Source of the DNA: Pseudomonadota bacterium
GTDB taxonomy: Bacteria; Pseudomonadota; Alphaproteobacteria; Reyranellales; Reyranellaceae
Direction: 5' to 3'
Length of the DNA: 64,000 bases
Assembly: GCA_018242505.1 (NCBI GenBank)
Contig: JAFEBU010000074.1
Span: forward strand, 1 to 64,000
A program made the translations under genes and the position numbers. The notes under the pieces are model-generated. The model did not search any database. It was not told the origin of the DNA and worked only from the letters and a program-made list of their open reading frames with translations. Shown piece by piece: positions 1 through 7,713 of the stretch; the stretch's first letter is position 1; the number at the start of each line of letters is the position of its first letter.

Positions 1-49
1 AAGGCTTGATCAGCCGCCATTCGACATCGCTGAGATCGAACCGAGCCAT
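1..49 (-). mobile_element. IS5-family transposase, N-terminal fragment at window edge
   Basis: The first 16 codons of a minus-strand gene are visible, reading MARFDLSDVEWRLIKP. This is the typical opening of IS5-family (DUF4096-type) transposases. The ATG at 49-47 is preceded on its own strand by an excellent Shine-Dalgarno sequence (GGAGGTGAAG). The rest of the gene lies outside the window, so I cannot tell whether it is intact. The end of the element should lie between 50 and about 120, but I could not fix the terminal inverted repeat with only one end visible. It abuts the 3' end of cutA. Confidence 0.75.
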
Positions 50-130
50 CTTCACCTCCGGCAAGATCGCAGTGAATCAGTTCAGCTCAATCTTGGGAAT
101 ATCCTTTATGGGTACAGAATCTAGACTGGT

Positions 131-442
131 CTAGCGTGTGCTGGTTTCGATCCAGTCGGCGTAAGGCGCGCTGATGCGCTCGAAAGCGAAGGCGTGGATG
201 GCCGGCAACTCGTAGGAATGCAACTCGCGGATCGCGCGTTCGACGCCATCATACCGTTCGGTGGTGGTCTTGAAGAGCACGCGGTATTCCTTGCCGTGCT
301 CGATTGCGCCTTTCCAGGCATAGACGCTGTCGATCTTTGAGATTTGGGCGCAGGCGGCGAGGCGGGCTTCGACCAGGGCATGCGCCATTCGCCGCGCCTC
401 CTTCTTGCTTCCCACCGTGGTGACGACAGCGATGGCGGTCAT
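131..442 (-). CDS. cutA: divalent-cation tolerance protein CutA
   Basis: The 103-residue protein matches CutA1 in length and sequence. It has the opening AIAVVTTVGSKKEARRMAHALVEARLAACAQI, here given in parts: the conserved LVEARLAACAQI block at about residues 23-34, the YAWKG segment near 42, and the ELPAIHAFAFERISAPYADWI-type C-terminal strand near 78-98. CutA proteins are small trimeric cytoplasmic proteins linked to copper and other divalent-metal tolerance. Their exact biochemical role is unsettled. The gene follows a small monooxygenase-like gene after 4 nt on the same strand and probably shares its transcript. Confidence 0.9.
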   Translation of the reverse strand: MTAIAVVTTVGSKKEARRMAHALVEARLAACAQISKIDSVYAWKGAIEHGKEYRVLFKTTTERYDGVERAIRELHSYELPAIHAFAFERISAPYADWIETSTR

Positions 443-446
443 GTGA

Positions 447-752
447 TCAGTTCTGCGGCTGTGGCGAGGCGACGATGGTGCAGACCGACACCCGCTTGTC
501 CTCGATCAACGGCTCCTGCCAAGCGTGCGAATGGCCGGATTTGGCGGCATGGGCATTGAGCGCGGCGCGATTTCGCCAGAGTTCGATCAGCAACACGCGG
601 CTGTCGCTCTCCTTCTCCGGTACGGCGACCTCCATGCGCAGGCAGCCGTCATCCTCGCGGATACAGCTTTCGGCCTCCTCGCGCAGGCGAGCGAGCAGCG
701 TCTCGCGGCAGCCGGGACGGGGCGTGAATTCGATATAGATTCCGAGGGCCAT
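447..752 (-). CDS. antibiotic-biosynthesis-monooxygenase-fold (ABM) protein
   Basis: This 101-residue protein has the ABM/quinol-monooxygenase-like ferredoxin fold pattern. An N-terminal strand (LGIYIEFTPRPG) is followed by a helix with acidic and arginine residues, then a central strand ending LLIELWRN, and a second helix leading to a conserved-looking SHAW segment. The family includes small cofactor-free oxygenases and heme-degrading enzymes, and the substrate here is unknown. I chose the ATG at 752 because a longer reading would overlap the end of the glutamine-synthetase-like gene. It sits between that gene (11 nt away) and cutA (4 nt), so it is probably in the same operon. Confidence 0.7.
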   Translation of the reverse strand: MALGIYIEFTPRPGCRETLLARLREEAESCIREDDGCLRMEVAVPEKESDSRVLLIELWRNRAALNAHAAKSGHSHAWQEPLIEDKRVSVCTIVASPQPQN

Positions 753-763
753 GAGCTTCCACG

Positions 764-2203
764 CTAGAAGATCGAAAAATATTCGCGCTGCTCCCAATCA
801 CTGACTTCAAGGTCGGAGCGGTCGATTTCAGCCTGCTTCAGCTTCAGGTAATAGTCGACGAAGAAATCGCCGAAGCCGGCGCGCAGGACCTTGTTCTCGC
901 GTAGTGCTGCCAATGCGTCGCGCAGGGTTCGCGGCAGCATCGGCGCCCTGGCTTCATACGGTTTGTCGGCGGAGGGACCGGGGTCGGCGGTGCGCTTCAG
1001 CCCGTCGAGCCCGCATACGACCTGACTTGCCATGTAGAGATAGGGATTGGCCGCGGGCTCGCCGATGCGGTTCTCGAGGTGCGTCGCCGGATCGCCGGGG
1101 CCGCCCAGAACGCGCACCATCACGCCACGATTGTCGTGCCCCCAGAGGGCGCGATCGGGCGCCAGCGAGAAGGGCCGGTAGCGCTTATAGCCATTCAGCG
1201 TCGGCGTGCTGAAGGCTGCCGCTGCGGTGGCGTGATCGAGGAGCCCGGCCATGAACGACATGCCGACCGGTGACAGCAATTCCTTGTCGTCCGAGAAGGC
1301 GTTGGCGCCGGTCCTGCGGTCCTTGAGCGACTGATGGAGATGCCACCCACTCGACATGATATTGGGCAGCTTCGGCCGGCACATGAAGGTCGCATGATAG
1401 CCATTGCGTTCGGCGACCTGCTTGGTGGCGCTACGGAACAGGACCATCGCATCGGCAGTGTCGAGGCCGGTGGAGGCGCGAAAGGTGAACTCGATCTGGC
1501 TTGGACCGAACTCGACCTCGAGGGAACGCAGCGGCAGGCCAAGGGCCACGATGTTGGTGCGCAGGATCTCGAGGATCGGATCCATCTCATCGTAACGCTG
1601 TTCGGTCAGATACTGATAGCCCTGGTTGAGCAATGAGACATCGGGCGGCGGCCCGGGGTGCCCGGGCTGGCTCGCATCGGCGACGCCGAATGTCGTCGCT
1701 TCCCGCTTGAACAGATGGAACTCGACCTCGAGGCCGGCGAAGAAGTCGTAGCCGGCATCGGCCAGCGCCGCCAGTGACTGGCGATAGACATGCCGCGTGC
1801 TGAGCGGCACGGGCCTGCCGTCGGCAAAGACGATGTCGCAAAGCATCCAGCCGGTATGCGGTGCCCATGGCAACACGCGGAAGGTGGCCGGATCGGGCAG
1901 CATCACGACGTCTGCCGCACCTTCCCATTCCGCGGCCCCAAACGGCCCGCCCGGCCCCCAGATCGGGAAGGCGGTTCGATGCGACGTGTCCTTGAGCAGC
2001 ATGGTGGCGCTAAAGCCCACGCCGCCCTTCAGTGCCGCGGCGATCTCCGCCGCAACCAGCGTCTTGCCACGCAGGATCCCGTGCTGGTCGGCAAACGAAA
2101 GTCGTACGACGGTGAGTTCGCCGGCCTGGATTCGGCGCTCGACCTCGCGCGCTGCGGCCTTGCGATCGTCGGTCCAGAAGCCGGCCTTCTCGGCGAGATG
2201 CAT
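764..2203 (-). CDS. glutamine-synthetase-like gamma-glutamyl ligase
   Basis: The 479-residue protein belongs to the glutamine synthetase superfamily. The grasp-type N-terminal beta domain (about 20-120) is followed by catalytic motifs: GLEVEFHLF (metal-binding glutamates), SSGWHLHQSL (ammonia/ATP-site histidine) and ENRIGEPAANPYLY (substrate-binding loop). It lacks the NLYDLPPEE adenylylation site that is present in the true glnA at the right edge. It is therefore probably a gamma-glutamyl-amide ligase of the PuuA/IpuC/AtdA1 type that glutamylates an amine. This is inference from family and context. It starts 5 nt after the stop of the Rieske oxygenase, which suggests translational coupling and a shared pathway. 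Confidence 0.75.
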   Translation of the reverse strand: MHLAEKAGFWTDDRKAAAREVERRIQAGELTVVRLSFADQHGILRGKTLVAAEIAAALKGGVGFSATMLLKDTSHRTAFPIWGPGGPFGAAEWEGAADVVMLPDPATFRVLPWAPHTGWMLCDIVFADGRPVPLSTRHVYRQSLAALADAGYDFFAGLEVEFHLFKREATTFGVADASQPGHPGPPPDVSLLNQGYQYLTEQRYDEMDPILEILRTNIVALGLPLRSLEVEFGPSQIEFTFRASTGLDTADAMVLFRSATKQVAERNGYHATFMCRPKLPNIMSSGWHLHQSLKDRRTGANAFSDDKELLSPVGMSFMAGLLDHATAAAAFSTPTLNGYKRYRPFSLAPDRALWGHDNRGVMVRVLGGPGDPATHLENRIGEPAANPYLYMASQVVCGLDGLKRTADPGPSADKPYEARAPMLPRTLRDALAALRENKVLRAGFGDFFVDYYLKLKQAEIDRSDLEVSDWEQREYFSIF

Positions 2204-2208
2204 GTCGA

Positions 2209-3543
2209 TCAGGCGGCGAGCGGTGAACGGGTGGAGGCAGCCCAGCTCGAACCACTGCGGCGGCGGGCGTCGAACTCCTTCCAATAGGCCTGCCAGCCCT
2301 CGGTCGGGCCCATGCCGTCGACCGTGATCGGCCCTCGGATCATGGCAGCGCGGGCGGGATCGAGCCACATCGGCGGCTTTTCTCCGTTCGCTACCTGGCC
2401 TATCGCCGACAGCAGCATGCGGCGATAGGCGACGATCGCCTTGTCCGAGGTGCCGAGATGCTCGCGTGTCCGGTCCTGGATGCGGCCCTGGCTTTCGATG
2501 GCCCACTGATCGTGGACATTGATGTCGAAGCCCATGCCGGTGAAGGTCTGGGCCGCCTGCTCGGCAGCGTTGTAGCCGTACTGATTGTGCCGGCCGAGGC
2601 GTGGGCGATAGTCGGGCAACTGGTAGAGCTGTAACCGCTGCTCGCGCATTTGTTCGTGATCCACCGGCTTTCCGAACGAGGTAAAGATCGCATACCAATA
2701 GCAGGACGTGTCGTCGATCGGCACGTGCCACTGCGTGATCGTCATCTCCGGGCTCATAGGGATCACGAAGGCATAGGGGAACACCAGGTTCGTCACGCGC
2801 AGGTGCGTGTGCCTGTCGTTGATCTTGCGCCGTGTGAACAGGCGCAGGCCATAGTCCGTGCCCTCGACATCGATCTGCGGCCGCGGATAGTCGCGCATCA
2901 GCTTCGTCATGGGGATGTCGGAATCGGAGGACGAGGCGCGGAACTGCCGGCCGTAGCTCTCGCCGGAGGGATCTTCGTCCTCGTAGAAACGATGCAGGAA
3001 GGAGGCGTGGGCGGGATCTATGCCGACCTCCAGTGCCTGCAGCCAGTTGCACTCGATCAACCCTTTGAAGGCGAAGGCATGGGTGTCGGGCGCCAGGAAG
3101 CAATCGAGGTCGGGGAAGGCCGGCGCCTCGCCCTCGCCAAGATAGGCGAAGACGATGCCATTCTTCACCACCACCGGATAGGCTTGCTGACGCACGCGCT
3201 GGCAGAGAACGCTGCCTTCAGGTTCGGCCGGAGTCTCCAGGCACTTGCCGTCGACGTCGAACAGCCAGCCATGCAGCAGGCAGCGCAGGCCGCCATCCTC
3301 CAGCCGGCCGTAAGCGAGATCGACGCCGCGATGCGGGCAGGCACGGTCGAGCAGTCCATGCCGGCCACGCTCGTCGCGGAACAGCACGAAATCCTCGCCT
3401 AGGATGCGCACGGCCGTGGCCGGCCGCGTGTCGGGCAGCTCCTCGACCAGCGCCACCGGATGCCAATAATGGCGCATAAGCGCGCCGCACTTGGTGCCGG
3501 GGCCGACTCGGGTGATCAACTCGTTCTGCTCGGGGCTCATCAT
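2209..3543 (-). CDS. Rieske non-heme iron ring-hydroxylating oxygenase, alpha subunit
   Basis: The 444-residue protein has an N-terminal Rieske domain. The cluster ligands are in CPHRG (about residue 80) and CLLHGW about 17 residues later, the C-x-H...C-x2-H pattern. The catalytic domain carries the mononuclear iron motif D-P-A-H-x4-H (GIDPAHASFLH, about 167-177). Overall it resembles the phthalate-4,5-dioxygenase/PobA-type alpha subunits that work as homotrimers. No beta subunit, ferredoxin or reductase gene lies nearby, so its electron donor must be encoded elsewhere. The start MMSPEQ at 3543 follows GGAGGACG. It is the first gene of the operon with the glutamylating ligase and diverges from an IclR regulator. 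Confidence 0.85.
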   Translation of the reverse strand: MMSPEQNELITRVGPGTKCGALMRHYWHPVALVEELPDTRPATAVRILGEDFVLFRDERGRHGLLDRACPHRGVDLAYGRLEDGGLRCLLHGWLFDVDGKCLETPAEPEGSVLCQRVRQQAYPVVVKNGIVFAYLGEGEAPAFPDLDCFLAPDTHAFAFKGLIECNWLQALEVGIDPAHASFLHRFYEDEDPSGESYGRQFRASSSDSDIPMTKLMRDYPRPQIDVEGTDYGLRLFTRRKINDRHTHLRVTNLVFPYAFVIPMSPEMTITQWHVPIDDTSCYWYAIFTSFGKPVDHEQMREQRLQLYQLPDYRPRLGRHNQYGYNAAEQAAQTFTGMGFDINVHDQWAIESQGRIQDRTREHLGTSDKAIVAYRRMLLSAIGQVANGEKPPMWLDPARAAMIRGPITVDGMGPTEGWQAYWKEFDARRRSGSSWAASTRSPLAA

Positions 3544-3588
3544 GGTTCGTCCTCCCGACGATGATACGGCAAAACTGGATGTCCAATT

Positions 3589-3610
3589 AACGAACATTCG
3601 TTCTATAATA
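3589..3610 (+). promoter_or_regulatory. candidate IclR operator overlapping a sigma-70 -10 element
   Basis: In the 76-bp gap between the Rieske gene and the IclR gene lies the perfect inverted repeat AACGAA-CA-TTCGTT (3589-3602). A consensus -10 box TATAAT follows immediately at 3604-3609, upstream of the regulator's ATG at 3620. No good -35 is visible. The position suggests that the regulator binds here and controls both divergent transcripts. Operator function is inferred. Confidence 0.45.
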
Positions 3611-3619
3611 GATAGTCCC

Positions 3620-4420
3620 ATGAGCCGACTTCGCCCGCAAGATGCCGAGACGCGCGCGCAACGCGCCAACGGTGCCGACTTTTCCGAGGCGCTGGCGCGG
3701 GGACTGCGAGTCATCGCTGCCTTCGATGAGCAACAACGCCGGATGACGTTGAGCGACATTGCCCGCGTCATCGATCTGCCGCGGGCCACGACGCGACGGG
3801 CGCTCACGACCTTGGTCGAACTGGGTTATGTTGAAAACGAGGGCCGCCTGTTCAGGCTGACGCCGCGCATCCTGAAGCTTGCGATTGCCTACCTTTCATC
3901 CGATCCGGTACCGGGTGTGCTGCAGCCCGCATGTGAGCGCATCTCCCGTGAAGTCGGGGCGTCCTGCTCGGTCGCCGTTCGCGACGGCGACGAATGCGTG
4001 ATGATCGCGCGCGGCACGGCGGCGCGTCCGGCGTCGGTGGGGCTCAGCATCGGCTTCCGGCTGCCGCTCTTCTGCAGCGCGCTCGGCCGTGTTCTGGCAG
4101 GCGCCATGCCAGATCCGGAGCTTGATGCTTTTCTCGCGCGACTGAAGCCTGTCCGCTTCACGCGGCAGACGGTCATATCGAAGCCGGAGATTCGCCGGCA
4201 GATCCTCGATGTCCGCCGCAAGGGCTATGCGCTGGTCGATCAGGAAGCCGAGGCGGGAATCCGGTCGCTGGCCGTACCAGTGGTGCGTTTTGACGGAAAG
4301 GTGGTGGCGTCGCTCAACATCGGTGTGCAGCCCGACCAGGTCCCGAGCAAGACCATGATCGCCGAGTATGCTCCGCTGCTCATGAAGGAGGCCGCTGCGC
4401 TCAGGGAACGGCTTGTCTAG
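3620..4420 (+). CDS. IclR-family transcriptional regulator
   Basis: The 266-residue protein has a winged helix-turn-helix at about residues 20-80 (the stretch MTLSDIARVIDLPRATTRR covers the recognition region). The IclR effector domain fills the rest, with the conserved GFRLPLFCSALGRVLAG motif and the RRKGYALVDQEAEAGIRSLAVPV block. It is close in style to the PcaR/PobR/PcaU branch that controls aromatic-acid catabolism. I placed the start at MSRLRPQ (ATG 3620), downstream of the palindrome and -10 box. It probably regulates the divergent Rieske/ligase operon and itself, responding to the pathway substrate. That target is inferred from position only. Confidence 0.9.
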   Translation: MSRLRPQDAETRAQRANGADFSEALARGLRVIAAFDEQQRRMTLSDIARVIDLPRATTRRALTTLVELGYVENEGRLFRLTPRILKLAIAYLSSDPVPGVLQPACERISREVGASCSVAVRDGDECVMIARGTAARPASVGLSIGFRLPLFCSALGRVLAGAMPDPELDAFLARLKPVRFTRQTVISKPEIRRQILDVRRKGYALVDQEAEAGIRSLAVPVVRFDGKVVASLNIGVQPDQVPSKTMIAEYAPLLMKEAAALRERLV

Positions 4421-4453
4421 CCACGGTGCGATCGCGACGGCTAGATTGGGACC

Positions 4454-5338
4454 ATGACTGCTCTCAGAGACACACCCGGGCCGACGTCCCGGCACTTCAT
4501 CTCCCAACGCCTGCGTCTTCACTATGTCGACTGGGGCAATCCCGAGGCGCCGCCGCTCCTGCTGGTCCATGGCGGGCGCGATCATTGTCGGAACTGGGAC
4601 TGGGTGGCCCAGGCACTGCGCCATGACTGGCACATCATCTGCCCCGATCTGCGTGGCCACGGCGACAGCCAGTGGTCTCCCGACGGCAACTATTCGATGT
4701 CGGCCTACATCTATGACCTGGCGCAACTCGTCCACCAGCAGGCGCTGGCGCCGGTGACCATCGTTTCCCATTCGCTGGGCGGCAATATCTGCCTGCGCTA
4801 CAGCGGCATCTACCCGGACAAGGTGCGCAAGCTGGTGGCGATAGAGGGGCTCGGTCCGTCTCCCAAGGTCATCGCCGAGCGCGCCGACAAGACCATGGCG
4901 ACCCGCATGGAGGAATGGATCGACGAGCAGCGCAAGCTCTCGGGTCGACTGCCGCGGCGCTATCCCACGATCGAGGATGCCTTCCGCCGCATGCAGGAGG
5001 AGAACAAGCATCTCTCGGCCGAGCAGGCGAGGCATCTCACCCAGCAGGGTGTCAACCAGAACGAGGATGGCACCTACAGCTGGAAGTTCGACAACTATGT
5101 CCGCGCCTGGCCGCCCTACGACATGAGCTACGACGATATCGAAAGCCTGTGGACGCGCATCGCCTGTCCGACCTTGCTGATCTACGGCAAGGAAAGTTGG
5201 GCCTCTAATCCGGAGAAGGATGGCCGTCTGAAGCACTTCAAGACCGCCAAGGTCGTGGAATTCGACAACGCCGGTCACTGGGTCCATCACGACAGGCTGG
5301 ACACCTTTGTCGACACGGTCCGCGCCTTCATCGCCTAG
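4454..5338 (+). CDS. alpha/beta hydrolase
   Basis: The 294-residue protein has a canonical alpha/beta-hydrolase fold. The oxyanion-hole motif LLVHGGRD lies at about 36-43, the nucleophile elbow SHSLGG near 98-103, and the acid is probably in the region around TLLIYGKESW. The catalytic histidine is in NAGHWVHHD near the C terminus (about 278). It is cytoplasmic, with no signal peptide. It follows the IclR gene by 33 nt on the same strand and precedes a DNA-glycosylase-like gene. Substrate cannot be predicted; epoxide hydrolases, haloperoxidases and meta-cleavage hydrolases all share this architecture. Confidence 0.85.
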   Translation: MTALRDTPGPTSRHFISQRLRLHYVDWGNPEAPPLLLVHGGRDHCRNWDWVAQALRHDWHIICPDLRGHGDSQWSPDGNYSMSAYIYDLAQLVHQQALAPVTIVSHSLGGNICLRYSGIYPDKVRKLVAIEGLGPSPKVIAERADKTMATRMEEWIDEQRKLSGRLPRRYPTIEDAFRRMQEENKHLSAEQARHLTQQGVNQNEDGTYSWKFDNYVRAWPPYDMSYDDIESLWTRIACPTLLIYGKESWASNPEKDGRLKHFKTAKVVEFDNAGHWVHHDRLDTFVDTVRAFIA

Positions 5339-5353
5339 GCCCCGATACCCGCT

Positions 5354-5950
5354 GTGTCGAAAATAGACCAGCTGCTCGAAGAGGTGCGAGCCTGCACGGT
5401 CTGTGCTGGCGCATTGCCGGCGGGACCACGGCCGGTGGTGCAGTTCAGCACACGATCGAGAGTGATCATCATCGGCCAGGCGCCTGGATCGCGCGTGCAT
5501 GAAAGCGGCGTGCCGTGGAACGATCGCAGCGGCGGGCGGCTGCGCGACTGGACAGGGCTCAGCGAGCACGATTTCTACAATCCGGCGAAGGTCGCACTCG
5601 TACCCATGGGGTTCTGCTATCCGGGCGCCGGGGCAAGCGGCGACCTGCCGCCTCGCCGTGAGTGCGCCCCGCTCTGGCATGAGCGCATCCTGTCGAACCT
5701 CAAGGCCAAACAGTTGATCCTGCTGGTCGGCAGCTACGCCCAGGCGCGGTATCTGCCGCAAGCACGCAGGCAGACGATGGGGGAGGTCGTGCGGCATTTC
5801 GCAGAGCACGGTCCCGTGTACTTCCCGCTGCCGCACCCGTCATGGCGCAGTGGTATTTGGATGCAGCGCAATCCATGGTTCGAGAGCGACGTTCTGCCGG
5901 CGCTGCGGGCGGCCGTGCGCAAGGCCTTGTCGGGAGGAAAGACCCCATGA
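5354..5950 (+). CDS. uracil-DNA-glycosylase-superfamily protein
   Basis: The 198-residue protein starts at GTG 5354, 15 nt after the hydrolase. It has the superfamily's motif A as VIIIGQAPGSRVHESG (about 37-52), and a C-terminal HPS motif in PLPHPSWRSG (about 161). An N-terminal C-x2-C pair is present, but I do not see the four cysteines of an iron-sulfur cluster. Members remove uracil or related bases from DNA, or are poorly characterised relatives. This one belongs to a small compact branch and activity is unproven. Its stop overlaps the ATG of the next gene by 4 nt. Confidence 0.75.
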   Translation: MSKIDQLLEEVRACTVCAGALPAGPRPVVQFSTRSRVIIIGQAPGSRVHESGVPWNDRSGGRLRDWTGLSEHDFYNPAKVALVPMGFCYPGAGASGDLPPRRECAPLWHERILSNLKAKQLILLVGSYAQARYLPQARRQTMGEVVRHFAEHGPVYFPLPHPSWRSGIWMQRNPWFESDVLPALRAAVRKALSGGKTP

Positions 5951-6966
5951 GAGCAGCCATCTTCCGCGGCGGAGATCTCGTTGTCGGCACGATGCCGGTG
6001 CCGGTACCGGCCCAGGGACAGGTCCTGGTGAAGACATTGGCGTGTGGCATCTGCGGCTCGGATTTGCATGCCGCCAAGCATGCCCATCGCATGGTCGAAG
6101 TGACCCGGCGTATCCCCGGCCGTATGCCGATGGACCTCTCGCGCGATATCGTCTTCGGCCATGAATTCTGCTGCGAGGTGCTCGATTATGGCCCCAGGAC
6201 CGAGAAGACGCTGAAACCCGGAACGCGCGTCTGCGCCATGCCGGTGATGATCGAGGCCGATGGGCCCAAGGGGGTGGGCTACTCGAATACCTATGTCGGC
6301 GGCTATGCCGAGCAGATGTTGCTTTCGGCGCCGTTGATGCTGGAGGTGCCGAATGGCCTGCCGACCGATCATGCCGCACTCACCGAGCCGTTGGCGGTCG
6401 GCGTGCATGCCGTCGAGAAGGGGGTGGTGAAGGGTGATGAGGCGCCGCTGGTGATCGGCTGTGGTCCGGTCGGTCTGGCGGTGATCTCGGCTCTTCGGTT
6501 GAAGGACATCCGGCCGATCGTCGCCGCCGATTTTTCCCCCAAGCGCCGGGAACTCGCGGTGAAGATGGGAGCCGATATCGTCCTCGATCCGGCCCGGGAA
6601 GATCCTTATGGCAAGCTCACGGCGGACAAGCGCGCGGTCGTGTTCGAATGTGTCGGCGTGCCGGGGTTGATCCAGCAGACTCTGGAAAAGTCGCCGCGGG
6701 ACGCGAAGATCGTCGTGGTCGGGGTCTGCATGGAAGCCGACGCGATCGAGCCGATGTTCGGTATCGTGAAGGAACTCAGCCTGCAATTCGTGCTGGGGTA
6801 CACACCGGAGGAGTTCGCCCGCTCACTGCGATTGCTCGCCGAGGGGGCGATCGATGCACCGGCCCTGATCACCGGCAAGATCGGTCTTGACGGCGTCAAG
6901 AATGCCTTTCAGGAACTCGGCAACCCGGAACGCCATACCAAGATCCTTGTCGAGCCGTGGCGCTGA
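5947..6966 (+). CDS. zinc-dependent alcohol dehydrogenase (MDR superfamily)
   Basis: The 339-residue medium-chain dehydrogenase has a GroES-like N-terminal domain with ACGICGSDLH (catalytic zinc cysteine about residue 33) and a GHE motif (FGHEFCCEV, about 71). Its Rossmann domain has the glycine motif VIGCGPVGLAV near 170-180. The cysteine-rich structural-zinc lobe typical of many alcohol dehydrogenases is not obvious. I chose MRAAIFRGG at 5947 because it overlaps the previous stop (ATGA) and matches the family's N terminus. It probably oxidises a secondary alcohol or polyol with NAD(P); the substrate is unknown. Confidence 0.85.
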   Translation: MRAAIFRGGDLVVGTMPVPVPAQGQVLVKTLACGICGSDLHAAKHAHRMVEVTRRIPGRMPMDLSRDIVFGHEFCCEVLDYGPRTEKTLKPGTRVCAMPVMIEADGPKGVGYSNTYVGGYAEQMLLSAPLMLEVPNGLPTDHAALTEPLAVGVHAVEKGVVKGDEAPLVIGCGPVGLAVISALRLKDIRPIVAADFSPKRRELAVKMGADIVLDPAREDPYGKLTADKRAVVFECVGVPGLIQQTLEKSPRDAKIVVVGVCMEADAIEPMFGIVKELSLQFVLGYTPEEFARSLRLLAEGAIDAPALITGKIGLDGVKNAFQELGNPERHTKILVEPWR

Positions 6967-6999
6967 GATATCTTGCCGCCCAAAGAGGGGAGCCGCCAA

Positions 7000-7615
7000 A
7001 TGAAGTTCTACAATTCGATCGGCCCGAATCCGCGCATGGTGCGGATGTTCATGGCCGAGAAGGGGTTCACGACGCCCAAGGTCGAGGTCGATCTGCGTGG
7101 CGGAGAGAACCGGCGCGATCCCTAATCTGAAGATCAATCCTTCGGGCCAGTTGCCGGCGCTTGAGCTCGATGACGGAACGGTGCTGGCCGAGATCACGGC
7201 GATTTGCGAATACATCGACGAGGTGAAGAAAGACACGCCCTCCCTGATCGGCGATACGGCCGAGGAGCGCGCCAAGACACGCATGTGGACGAGGCGGATC
7301 GACCTCAACATCGTCGAGCCCGCGCTCGCCGGTTTCCGCTACGCCGAAGGACTCAAGCTCTTCCAGAATCGCATCCGCTGCATCCCTCAGGCGGCCGACG
7401 ATCTCAAGGCTGTCGCGCGCGAGAAGCTTGCATGGCTCGACGGGTTGGTGGGCGACAAGCCTTTCATCGGCGGCGCGAAGCTCACCATGGCCAACATCAT
7501 GCTGTTTGCTTTTGTCGACTTCTTGAACGGCGTCGGCCAACCGCTCGACCCCGGCTGCAAGAACCTCACGGGATGGTTCGGGCGCATGAAAGCGCGACCA
7601 AGCGCCGCCGCCTGA
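7000..7615 (+). pseudogene. glutathione S-transferase, broken by a one-base frameshift
   Basis: The reading frame opens at ATG 7000 with a GST thioredoxin-fold N terminus (MKFYNSIGPNPRMVRMFMAE) and runs to GGENRRDP. A TAA stop follows at 7123-7125. The +1 frame continues the same protein without loss: NLKINPSGQLPALELDDG, then the rest of a GST to 7615. Removing the T at 7123 restores RDP-NLKINPSGQ, so a single-base insertion explains the break. The intact product would be about 204 residues. The downstream part alone lacks the glutathione-binding N-terminal strand. This is either a recent pseudogene or a base-call error. Confidence 0.8.
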
Positions 7616-7713
7616 GCGAATCGGAGCGGCTTGCCTTTTTTTCGTCGTTTTCCGGGACCTAGCTTCGCGCCCGATAAAACGGGGATGTTTTTCAATAAGA
7701 CGCAGGGATCTCA

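Noticed and set aside
764..2203. A second ammonia-assimilating glutamine synthetase
   Set aside because: The adenylylation motif and conserved GlnA sequence around it are absent, and the gene is coupled to a Rieske oxygenase.
3896..5836. Open frame of 646 codons on the minus strand
   Set aside because: It lies antisense to the IclR regulator, hydrolase and glycosylase-like genes, all with clear family motifs. Its composition is that of a GC-rich shadow frame and no domain is recognisable.
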